Part shown: one piece after another, positions 18,892-27,539 of the stretch
How the letters are laid out: the number at the start of each line of letters is the position of its first letter
Position numbering within the stretch: the first letter of the stretch is position 1
From: Pseudonocardiales bacterium
Lineage (GTDB): Bacteria > Actinomycetota > Actinomycetes > Mycobacteriales > Pseudonocardiaceae
Length of the DNA: 44,618 nucleotides
Assembly (NCBI GenBank): GCA_003244245.1
Contig: QHBY01000231.1
Coordinates: forward strand, 1 to 44,618
Reading direction: 5' to 3'
Program-made: the position numbers and the translations under genes
The notes under the pieces: model-generated
Told to the model about the DNA's origin: nothing
What the model saw: only the letters and a program-made list of their open reading frames with translations
Database searches by the model: none

Positions 18892-19389
18892 TCACTTCGC
18901 TGGCGGGGTGACCGGTAGGTCAGAGTTGAAAATGTCGATCACTGCCTTCCACGACCCATCGGCCTGCTTCTTCCAGACGTCGACGAACTTCCCCTTGTCG
19001 ATCGGGGGGTTGGCGAACGCGTAGGTTCCCGTGGAGTAGGCCAAGTCGCCGGAGCGGGCCACTTCCACCTTGGTGGTCTCGCTAGCGAAGGTCGTCCCAG
19101 CAGGAACGGAAGCGAATACCTGCATCCAGGTCTGGCGAATCTACTCCTTGGTCCGGGCGATCGGAGTGTTCGGTGCCAGCAGGACTGCTCCATCGCCGTA
19201 GTAGGAAACGGTGGCGTCGATCTACCCGGCCCCGATGGCCTTGAGCCAGGCTGCTTCTTCTTGGCGGATCGCCGCCGCCGCCCCCGGCCGTGGAATCGGC
19301 TTGCGCCGTGGAGCAGGCAGCTACGGAGCGGTCAGACCTGCGCAGCTGATCATCAATGCGATGAGGCGCAATGCGTGTTTCTTCGCCAT
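18892..19389 (-). pseudogene. NTF2-like (SnoaL/DUF4440-type) putative secreted protein with three in-frame TAG codons
   Basis: MAKKHALRLIALMISCAGLTAP*LPAPRRKPIPRPGAAAAIRQEEAAWLKAIGAG*IDATVSYYGDGAVLLAPNTPIARTKE*IRQTWMQVFASVPAG...WKKQADGSWKAVIDIFNSDLPVTPPAK; TAGs at 19321-19323, 19222-19224, 19141-19143; no frameshift. Confidence 0.8.
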
Positions 19390-19598
19390 TGTCTCGTTTC
19401 CAATCCCAGCAGAGCTTCGGCGTCGGAGCTCAGGTCGGCCCGGGCTTCCAGGGGTACGACCGTAAAAGTACGAGTGGTGCGTGGCGGCGATGCGATTAAT
19501 CGACTACTCGAATCAGGTGCGCGCGCATGCCCGCATGATCGACTACGCTGAAAGCCCGAGGCTGGCCGCCAGCCGCAGCGGCGGGGAAGGGTCAGCGC

Positions 19599-20676
19599 GT
19601 GATCGAGGAGGTACGTCCGGGTCACGAGCGTCACGCTGGCGCGAGTGCGGAACCCGGGGCCGGCGAGTTGAGCCCGTTCCAGGCGGTGAACCGCTTTTTT
19701 GATCAGGCGGCGGATCATCTGCACCTGGGTGATGATCTGCGGGCGGTGTTGGGAAGCTCCTATCGGGAGCTTCGGGTGCAGATTCCCCTCCGAATGGACG
19801 ACGGCTCAGGTCGGGTCTTCACCGGCTATCGGGTCCAGCACAACGGTGCCCGCGGCCCGTTCAAGGGTGGCATCCGTTACCATCCCGCGGCGGATCTCGA
19901 TCATGGATGCCTACTCCGTCCGGCACGGCTACTCCCCGGCGATCGTGACGGGAAAGCCCGTTGAGCTCGGCGGCTGCCTGGGGCGGGCCGCTGCCACCGG
20001 GCGTGGACTGGTGTACTGCCTGGCGGAGGCCGCGCGAAGCCTTCAGCTCGATCTCGAAGGAGCGACGGTCGTCGTCCAAGGGTTCGGCAACGTCGGCTCC
20101 TGGTTCGCGCGGCTGGTGGGCGGCCTGGGCTGCAAGGTCGTCGCTGTCTCCGACGTCGGCGGCGGGGTGTACGACGGGCGTGGCCTCAGCATCCTCGCGG
20201 TGCAGGAGCACGCCCGGCACGCCGGCACGGTGGCGGTCAGCCCCGGCACCGAGCCGATCAGCAACGCCGAGCTCCTCGAACTGGACGTCGATGTGCTCGT
20301 GCCAGCGGCGTTGAGCCGCGTCGTGAACGAAACCAATGCCACGGCGGTGCGCGCCTCGGTGCTCCTCGAGGCCGCCAACCACCCGGTCAGCTTCGGCGCT
20401 GATCAGGTCCTCACTGACCGCGGAGTCACCGTGATCCCCGACATCCTCGCCAATGCGGGCGGGGTGACCGTGTCCTACTTCGAGTGGACCCAGAACCTCC
20501 AACAATTCCGGTGGGACGAATCGCGAGTCAACGACGAGCTTCGAAAGACCATGTCGACTGCGTGGCGGTGGGTGCACGAGCGATCCGTCCGTGACAACGT
20601 GTCGCTGCGGCTCGCCGCGTTCGCCACCGCGGTCGAGGCAGTAGCCACTGCGGAACAGCTCCGCGGCTACATCTGA
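19599..20676 (+). pseudogene. NAD(P)-dependent glutamate (Glu/Leu/Phe/Val) dehydrogenase, internal deletion plus frameshift
   Basis: N-part ...FFDQAADHLHLGDDLRAVLGSSYRELRVQIPLRMDDGSGRVFTGYRVQHNGARGPFKGGIRYHPAADLD then, in another frame, MDAYSVRHGYSPAIVTGKPVELGGCLGRAAATGRGLVYC...GATVVVQGFGNVGSWFARL; catalytic Lys segment missing. Confidence 0.88.
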
Positions 20677-20734
20677 ACCATCGCTAGCCCAAGGATCCTC
20701 AATCGCTGCGTAGCAGGCGGCGAGTTCGGTGCGG

Positions 20735-22400
20735 TCGGTGGCGCGAGTTTGGCGCAGGCGCGGTAGAGGTGGCGGCGACGGCGGCCAAGGGGGGTGCGGC
20801 ACCTTCACATGCCTGCGTCAACCGGTGGGCGCGGGTGCTGGCGGCTTGGGCGGAGCCGCGCCTATTATGGCGGGTGTGTGCGGCGGTGGCCTGGGCGGCG
20901 GCGTCGACGGCCAGCAGCAGGGCGCCGATCTGTTCGAGTTGGACCGAAGCGGCGTGCAGCGCCGCGCCATCGTCGGTGGCCAGAGCAGCGGCGTGCGCGG
21001 CCGCAGCGGGGGCGCGGGGGCCGTCGACCTGGGTGGCCAGTTCGGCGAGCCGGCTGGTGTTGCGACGCGGCCACCTCGGCCGCTCGCCGGGCTAGCGTGA
21101 CGGCCTCGCTGACACCGCCCTCAGCGGCGGCGACCCAAGCCTGGGCGAGTAGCACCTCCGGTTCCAGGTAGAGCCAGGTTGGATGCCGCGCGGTCGTCAT
21201 GTCCATGAGAGCTTGGCGCGCTGACGCCACGTCACCGGTCATCCCGAGCGCGCCGGTGAGGGCTACCAGCGCGTGAAACGACCATCCGCCGGGGTCATCA
21301 CTTCCCCTGGTCCGGGGTGTCCTGGCAGCGCTCGCGGTACCGGCGCGAGGTGTGGTCGGCACGGTCCACCCACAAGGCCGCCGAGCAGCAGCGCCCGCAG
21401 CCACACGTCCACGACGACGGCCGCCTGATGCAGTCCGATCTCGAATGACTCGACGCGGGTGTCGATCCGCCGCAAGGTCTCCTCGACCCCATCAAGGCGG
21501 CCGAGCCCCCCGCAGGCCATCGCCAGACCCCACCCGGCCATTTGTGTCGCGGCCGGAGAGCATCGCGGATGGGCGAGCACCCCGGCGGCCGCCTCCGCGG
21601 CTTGGGCAGTCCGTCCGAGGAAGGCGTCCAGAACCGACCGCATCCTGGCCAGCTCCAAGGCTGCGGCGTCATCGGAGATGGTGATCGCGACGGCGTCGAG
21701 CACCTCCTCGGCCTCGGTGGGACGATGGAGCGTGAAAGCCAATCCGATCAACCGGGGGATGGCGGCCTGGGCTCGCTGGGCGTCGCTGCAAGCCATAGCG
21801 TCCAGCGCAGCCAGCTCGGTATCGCCGAGTTTGGCGCAGGCGCGGTAGAGGTGGCCCTCGACGGTGCGGACCGAGACGACGAGCCGGTCGGCGACCTGGC
21901 GGTTGGACAGCCCGCCGGCGGCCAGGGTGACGATCTCCCGTTCTCGGCTGGTCAGTGGTAGTGGCGCGGTCAGTATGGTCAGCGCGGGGATGCGGGCGCC
22001 TTCGCAGGCCTGCGCCAGCCGGTGGGCGCGCGCCCGCGGCCTGGCCGGAGCCCCGCCGCTCATGGCGGGTGTGTGCGGCGGCGGCTTGAGCGGCGGCGTC
22101 GGCGGCCAGCAGCAGGGCGCCGATTTCTTCGAGTTGAACCGAGGCGGCGTGCAGTGCCGCGCCGTCGTCGGCGGCCAGGGCGGCGGCGTGCGCGGCTGCG
22201 GCGGGGGCGCGGGGCCCGTCGACTCGGGTGGCCAGCTCGGCGAGCCGGTCGGCCACCGTGCGGTCACCGAAACAGACCGCCGTGTGCAGCGCGAACACCT
22301 CCACGGCGGGTTGGCCCGGGGCCGCGGCCACCTCAGCGGCTTGATGGGTTTGCGCGACGGCCTTGCTGGTCGAACCCTCGGCGGCGGCGGCATCATCCAA
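20735..22400 (-). pseudogene. tandemly duplicated, fragmented LuxR-family (LAL-like) regulator remnants
   Basis: [50 protein letters not shown] (~21810-21960) plus TPR-like pieces; near-identical blocks at 20870-21065 and 22060-22260, and at 20746-20772 and 21826-21853. Confidence 0.75.
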
Positions 22401-22520
22401 TTCGTCGCCGAGCGGGTGGCCCCGTACAAGCGCATTCGCGCCGTCGAGATCGTCGACGAGATTCCGAAGTCGCCATCCGGGCGCATTCTCAGACGCTTAC
22501 TCGAGAGCGAGAACGCGCGG
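22395..22520 (+). pseudogene. acyl-CoA synthetase / 4-coumarate-CoA ligase C-terminal remnant
   Basis: [36 protein letters not shown] in frame within ORF 21864..22811. Confidence 0.75.
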
Positions 22521-22800
22521 ACAGGGACTAGTTTGAGTGGCTGCGGTGACGATTCGCTTGTCGTCACCCAAGGCGCCGGGACGCAGCCGGTAACTGCGGG
22601 CCGCGTGACCGATCCCGATCTTTACCCGGTCCGCCTTGGGTGGGGACAGCCGAGTTGCTCCAGCCAGACTGGCGTGCGGAGCCCCGGCTGGTGGCGTCCA
22701 CGACCAGATCGCCGGACACCGCCAGCTCGTGACTGCCCTCGTCGCGGCGCACGATCCGTACCCCGCCGTTGGTCGCTGTCTGTGACCAGCCTGACGACGT
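22510..22800 (-). pseudogene. FAD-dependent monooxygenase remnant, frameshifted
   Basis: [28 protein letters not shown] / [13 protein letters not shown] / [34 protein letters not shown] in successive frames. Confidence 0.55.
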
Positions 22801-22986
22801 CGCAGCCCTAGGCAATGTACGGACGGCAGCGCCTTCGCCCGTAGCCGGATCTGGCCCTCCGCGACTACTGGCATCCGACCGGGGCCGGGTACGCGCGGCC
22901 CGGTGTCAGTCGCAGCACCGAGTTTTTACCTGCGGCTAACCCAGCTCAGGCCATGCGGTAACCAGCTGCTCCGTAGCGTCTGTGTC

Positions 22987-23199
22987 ATGACCCAGCACCT
23001 CACCCCCGCGGCCGGCCGCGAGGACAACGGCTTCCCCCGGCCGCGGACCGGGGGCAATGGCGCTCTTACCGCAGACCCCGTCGGTGACCTGGGTGTGCGG
23101 CCAGGTGACTCCAACCCGGCACGCATGCTGTCCGCCGTGCTGCTGCTCGCGATCACAATGATCATTATGGCGGTTGCGCTGGTGTTGTGGTTGACCTGA
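22987..23199 (+). CDS. small single-TM protein (70 aa)
   Basis: MTQHLTPAAGREDNGFPRPRTGGNGALTADPVGDLGVRPGDSNPARMLSAVLLLAITMIIMAVALVLWLT. Confidence 0.45.
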   Translation: MTQHLTPAAGREDNGFPRPRTGGNGALTADPVGDLGVRPGDSNPARMLSAVLLLAITMIIMAVALVLWLT

Positions 23200-23206
23200 T
23201 ACCTAT

Positions 23207-24721
23207 TCAGGTAGACAGCGGCGAGGCCGCTCCTTCGGCCCGGGTGGTGCCCGTGCGGCCGCGACCGGTCGCCGCCAGCGGCGGGGCGACGTCCTCCAGG
23301 GATCGGCCTTCGGCCGCCACCCCGAAGACCACCGCGACGAGTCCACCGGCGATCATCACCGCGGCGCCGAGCAGGTAACCCAAGAACAGCTTGAACGGTT
23401 GGCTACCGTCGCCGATGAGCGTCCCGTAGATGACCGGACCGAGCGCGCCGAAGGACTGCGCGATGGCGAAGAACACCGCGATCGCCTTCGCTCGCACCTC
23501 GAGCGGAAAGATCTCGCTGACCGTCAAGTACGCGGCGCTGGCGCCGGGTGAGGCGACGAAGAAGATCACGCACCAGGCGATGGTCTGGGTCGTGGCGGTG
23601 AGCAACCCGGCATTGAACAGGAACGCGCTGACGGCGAGCAGGATGCCGGAGGTGATGTACGTGCCGGCAATCATGGTCTTGCGACCGATCGTATCGAAGA
23701 GGTGCCCGATGGTCAGCGGACCGGCCAAGTTCCCGACGGCGAAGGCGATAAGGAATAGCGGCACCGACGTCGAGGACACCCCGTAGAACTTGCCCAGCAC
23801 CAGGGCAGAGGTGAAGAAGATCGCGTTGTACAGGAATGACTGACTGATCATCAGAGACGCGCCGAGCACGGCCCGGCTCGGATACTCCCGAAACAGTACC
23901 CGGGTCAAAGCTAGGTAACCGATCTGGTCGGCGGGCTGCAGGTCCATTGCCTTGCTCTGGTCCACCGGCGGCAGCGCCTTGCCGGACAGCTCCACTTCGT
24001 GCTCGATGTAGGAGATGGACTTCTCGGCGGCCTGCTCGCGACCGTTCATGACCTGCCATCGGGGACTTTCCGGCAGATTCCGCCTGACCACTAGAATCAC
24101 CAGACCCAGCACGGGCCCGATAAGGAAACCGATCCGCCACCCGATGCTGGGGCTCAACACGTTCAGCAGGATGAATGTGCCCAACGTGCCCAGTACCGCG
24201 CCCGCCCAATACGTGCCGTTGACCGCGATATCCACCCTCCCGCGGTAGCGCGCCGGGATCAGCTCGTCGATCGCGGAGTTGATTGCCGCGTACTCCCCGC
24301 CGATGCCCGTACCGGCGATGAAACGGGTTGCATACAGGAAGACGACCCAGCCGGTGCCGCTGCCCAGGGTCAGCGCGGTCAGGCCGCTGCCCACCAGGTA
24401 CACACCCAACGTGATCATGAACAGGTTTCGGCGTCCCAGCTTGTCCGACATCCGCCCGAACACCAGCGCGCCGACGACTTCGCCGACCAGGTACACCGTC
24501 GCGATCAGCCCGACCTCGGTCGAGGACAGATTGAGCGTGTCGCGCTGGTTGAGCACGGCGCCGACGGCGGTCGCGACCTGGATCTCGAGGCCGTCGAGGA
24601 CCCACGCCACGCCGAGCGCGACCACCATCCGGGTGTGAAACGACGACCAGGGCAACCGGTCGATCCGGGCGGGGATCAGGCTGCGCACCGCACCGGGCGT
24701 TACGTGGCTTGCGGCGGTCAT
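23207..24721 (-). CDS. MFS transporter (metabolite:H+ symporter type)
   Basis: 504 aa; GRMSDKLGRRNLFMITLG, RFIAGTGIGGEYAAINSAIDELIPARYRGR, SEIFPLEVRAKAIAVFF. Confidence 0.92.
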   Translation of the reverse strand: MTAASHVTPGAVRSLIPARIDRLPWSSFHTRMVVALGVAWVLDGLEIQVATAVGAVLNQRDTLNLSSTEVGLIATVYLVGEVVGALVFGRMSDKLGRRNLFMITLGVYLVGSGLTALTLGSGTGWVVFLYATRFIAGTGIGGEYAAINSAIDELIPARYRGRVDIAVNGTYWAGAVLGTLGTFILLNVLSPSIGWRIGFLIGPVLGLVILVVRRNLPESPRWQVMNGREQAAEKSISYIEHEVELSGKALPPVDQSKAMDLQPADQIGYLALTRVLFREYPSRAVLGASLMISQSFLYNAIFFTSALVLGKFYGVSSTSVPLFLIAFAVGNLAGPLTIGHLFDTIGRKTMIAGTYITSGILLAVSAFLFNAGLLTATTQTIAWCVIFFVASPGASAAYLTVSEIFPLEVRAKAIAVFFAIAQSFGALGPVIYGTLIGDGSQPFKLFLGYLLGAAVMIAGGLVAVVFGVAAEGRSLEDVAPPLAATGRGRTGTTRAEGAASPLST

Positions 24722-24740
24722 CGGTGCCTCCCGACAGTGG

Positions 24741-24758
24741 CGGGTAAACCGTTACCCG
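24741..24758. promoter_or_regulatory. perfect inverted repeat between divergent MFS and MarR genes, candidate MarR operator
   Basis: CGGGTAA-ACCG-TTACCCG. Confidence 0.5.
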
Positions 24759-24917
24759 GATACAACACTGGCCAACCGCGGCAGTCCACCGGTAGCGCAG
24801 CGGAGTCGGCCAGAGGCGCAGCGCCACCTCTCGGTGAACATCCTTGCCGGTGCGACAATCGCGGGGAATGCTTGATCTCGACAGCACATGTGTGCGGCAC
24901 GCAGTGAGGGGGGCTCG

Positions 24918-25391
24918 ATGGCTGGTCCCCGGGTGGCTGATGACATCAGGGTCGCGAGCCGGATCGGCACCGGCCTGGCCCAGCTCATCCGGCTCATCGA
25001 GCGCGCCGCCGTCGCCCGTGGCGAAGACCTTGACCGGCCGTCGTTCATGCTGCTCCACACGTTGGTCTGCCTTGGACCGTCGCGGGTCACCATGCTCGCC
25101 GCCGCGGTGCACTCCGACCCCTCCACGGTCAGCAGGCAGGGCGCCCATCTCGTCGAAATGGGGTTGCTGGAGCGGCGTGCCGATCCGGCTGACGGGCGTG
25201 CGTCGCTCCTTGCGATCACCGACGCCGGGACGGCCTTGCTCGAGCGGGCCCGGCAGCGCCGCGACGATCGGATCGAGGCAATCATCGGATCGTGGCAGCC
25301 CGCCGAACGGGAGCAGTTCGCCGATCTGATCGACCGCTTCACCGCCGGTTACGAGCGGAACTGGTGCGCCGGTCGGCCCCCCCAGGGCTGA
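24918..25391 (+). CDS. MarR family transcriptional regulator
   Basis: SFMLLHTLVCLGPSRVTMLAAAVHSDPSTVSRQGAHLVEMGLLERRADPADGRASLLAITDAG; alternative start at 24888. Confidence 0.88.
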   Translation: MAGPRVADDIRVASRIGTGLAQLIRLIERAAVARGEDLDRPSFMLLHTLVCLGPSRVTMLAAAVHSDPSTVSRQGAHLVEMGLLERRADPADGRASLLAITDAGTALLERARQRRDDRIEAIIGSWQPAEREQFADLIDRFTAGYERNWCAGRPPQG

Positions 25392-25395
25392 CCCG

Positions 25396-25905
25396 TCAGG
25401 CCCCTGGATCGGGCTGCAGGCCGCTGGCATCGAGGGCCCGCTGCCAGGAAGCGCGGATCTCCTGCTCTGCGTCCGTGACCCCTACCCAGTGGGCGCCCTC
25501 GACGCTCTTGCCGGGTTCCAGTGCTTTGTAGACCTCGAAGAAGTGCTGGATCTCCAGCTTGTAGAACTCGTCGAGATTGTCGATGTCACGCAGGTGCTCC
25601 ATGCGGGGATCCGCGCTGGGCACGCAGAGCACCTTGTCGTCACCCCCTTTCTCGTCGCGCATCCGGAACATGCCCACGGCCCGGCAGCGGATCAGGCAGC
25701 CCGGGAAGGTGGGTTCCTGCACCAGTACCAGCGCGTCCAGCGGGTCGCCGTCCTCGCCGAGGCTGTCCTCGATGAAGCCGTAGTCGGCCGGGTACTGGGT
25801 GGCCGTGAACAGCGTGCGGTCCAGCCGGATGCGGCCGGTCTTGTGGTCCATCTCGTACTTGTTGCGCTGACCCTTCGGGATCTCGATGGTGACGTCGAAC
25901 TCCAC
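25396..25905 (-). CDS. ppa: inorganic pyrophosphatase
   Basis: [62 protein letters not shown] (DGDPLD signature). Confidence 0.97.
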   Translation of the reverse strand: MEFDVTIEIPKGQRNKYEMDHKTGRIRLDRTLFTATQYPADYGFIEDSLGEDGDPLDALVLVQEPTFPGCLIRCRAVGMFRMRDEKGGDDKVLCVPSADPRMEHLRDIDNLDEFYKLEIQHFFEVYKALEPGKSVEGAHWVGVTDAEQEIRASWQRALDASGLQPDPGA

Positions 25906-25946
25906 TGCACTCGTTCCCTTCCGCCGCTCGCGACAGCCCTACAGCT

Positions 25947-26006
25947 CCCGAACTCAACAGCAGAGCTGTTCGTGAGCGGTCCAACAGCTCTGCTGTTGAG
26001 TTCGGG
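25947..26006. repeat. perfect 24-bp inverted repeat with 12-nt loop
   Basis: CCCGAACTCAACAGCAGAGCTGTT-cgtgagcggtcc-AACAGCTCTGCTGTTGAGTTCGGG; each arm also contains AACAGC-N3-GCTGTT. Confidence 0.95.
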
Positions 26007-26075
26007 ACACTGAGCGCAGCTAAGACCCGGTGGCCCTCTAGTTTGCTCTGGGAACCGCGATGAGGGGAGAGGCCG

Positions 26076-27527
26076 GTGCCGGGATTCGGTGGCCGGATCG
26101 GTGCTGGGCTGCACCTGCCGGACCGACGTGGAAAGCGGATCGCGGTGGTCGTCGCCGTCCTGCTGTTCGCGGTGGTCGCCGGGATCGGTGTCGGGCTCGG
26201 CGTCACCACGTTGGGCGCGACAGGGCTGGCTGACCGGGTCGCGGCGACAGCGCCACCACCCCCGCCGGTGGTAGTGCGTCCAGCGCTGCGCCCGGCGACC
26301 GGCAATGGTCCAGTGCCGAGCCCCGGCGGGGTCGGCGCCGTGCTCGACCCGCTGATCGCGGCGGGCGGGCTGGGCACGCTGTCCGGTCAGGTGCTCGACC
26401 CGGCGACCGGCACAGTGCTCTGGCAGCAGGACCCAGGGGCAGCGCTGATGCCCGGATCAACCGCGAAGTTGCTCACCGCGTCGGCCGCGCTGCTCACGCT
26501 GGACCATCAGTCCCGGTTGCGCACCACCGTGCTGGCCGGTGCGGAGCCCGGCACCGTCGTGTTGGTCGGCGGCGGGGACCCCACCCTGTCCGCGGCGGGG
26601 CCCGGCACGGCGACCGGCTACCCGGGGGCCGCCCGGCTGGACGACCTGGTCGACCAGGTGCGGGTGCACGGCCCGGTGAGTCGCGTCCTGGTCGATGTGA
26701 GCCGCTATGTCGGCGACGCGTTCGCGCCGGGCTGGTTCCCCACCGACGTGGCCGGCGGGTACATCGCGCCGATCGAACCGATCATGCTCGACGGCGGCCG
26801 CGCGGATCCCAGCCAGGAGGTCTCCCCGCGAGCCGCCAAGCCCGCCACCGCCGCGGCGGCGGAACTGGCTCGCCGGCTGGGCGCCGACCCTGACACCGTC
26901 ACGGTCGGCTACGCCCCGACCGGCGCGGCCGTGCTCGGTGAGGTGTCGTCGCCGCCGGTGCAGGACCTGGTCGCCACCGCGCTGACCGAATCGGACAACG
27001 TGCTCGCCGAGGCGCTGGCCCGGGAGGTGGCCCGTGCGACCGGGGCGCAACCCTCGTTCTCCGGGGCTTCCCAGGCGGTGCTCACCGTGCTGCGCGGCCG
27101 CGGCTTCGACGTCAGCGGCGCCGCCATGGTCGACGGTAGCGGGTTGTCGATCAACGACGCCGTCCCGGCGACGCTGCTCACCGAGCTGCTGGGCGCGGCG
27201 GCCGCACCTGATCACAGTAACCCTGATCACAGCAACACCGACGAGCAGCGGACCGTCGCGCTGCGAGCGCTCCTGGTGGGGCTGCCGGTGGCCGGCGGCA
27301 GCGGCACGCTGGCCGATCGCTACCACGGCCCGGCGGCCGGCGGCCGGGGCTGGGTGCGGGCCAAGACCGGCACCTTGACCGGCGTCAACAGCCTGGCGGG
27401 CACCGTGCTGGACGCCGACGGCAGGATGTTGGTGTTCGCGCTGCTGTCCAATGGGCCCAACCCGGTGTCGGTCCGGCCACGGCTCGACGCGCTGGCAGCG
27501 GGGCTACGCTCGTGTGGTTGCCACTAG
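26076..27527 (+). CDS. dacB: D-alanyl-D-alanine carboxypeptidase/endopeptidase (PBP4, DacB type)
   Basis: PGSTAKLLTASAALLTLD (SxxK), SDNVLAEALAREVAR (SxN), RAKTGTLTGVNSLAGTV (KTG). Confidence 0.93.
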   Translation: MPGFGGRIGAGLHLPDRRGKRIAVVVAVLLFAVVAGIGVGLGVTTLGATGLADRVAATAPPPPPVVVRPALRPATGNGPVPSPGGVGAVLDPLIAAGGLGTLSGQVLDPATGTVLWQQDPGAALMPGSTAKLLTASAALLTLDHQSRLRTTVLAGAEPGTVVLVGGGDPTLSAAGPGTATGYPGAARLDDLVDQVRVHGPVSRVLVDVSRYVGDAFAPGWFPTDVAGGYIAPIEPIMLDGGRADPSQEVSPRAAKPATAAAAELARRLGADPDTVTVGYAPTGAAVLGEVSSPPVQDLVATALTESDNVLAEALAREVARATGAQPSFSGASQAVLTVLRGRGFDVSGAAMVDGSGLSINDAVPATLLTELLGAAAAPDHSNPDHSNTDEQRTVALRALLVGLPVAGGSGTLADRYHGPAAGGRGWVRAKTGTLTGVNSLAGTVLDADGRMLVFALLSNGPNPVSVRPRLDALAAGLRSCGCH

Positions 27528-27539
27528 TTCCGTACCGTC

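Noticed and set aside
18892-19389. Genome-wide TAG reassignment as explanation for the triple-amber gene
   Set aside because: TAG terminates other intact genes in the window (FAH gene at 1977-1979, GNAT at 7677-7679, BTAD regulator at 10780-10782), so general reassignment is not supported.
23403-25430. 675-aa minus-strand ORF overlapping the MFS and MarR genes
   Set aside because: Frame-shifted shadow of the MFS gene on the same strand; the 504-aa frame carries all MFS motifs.
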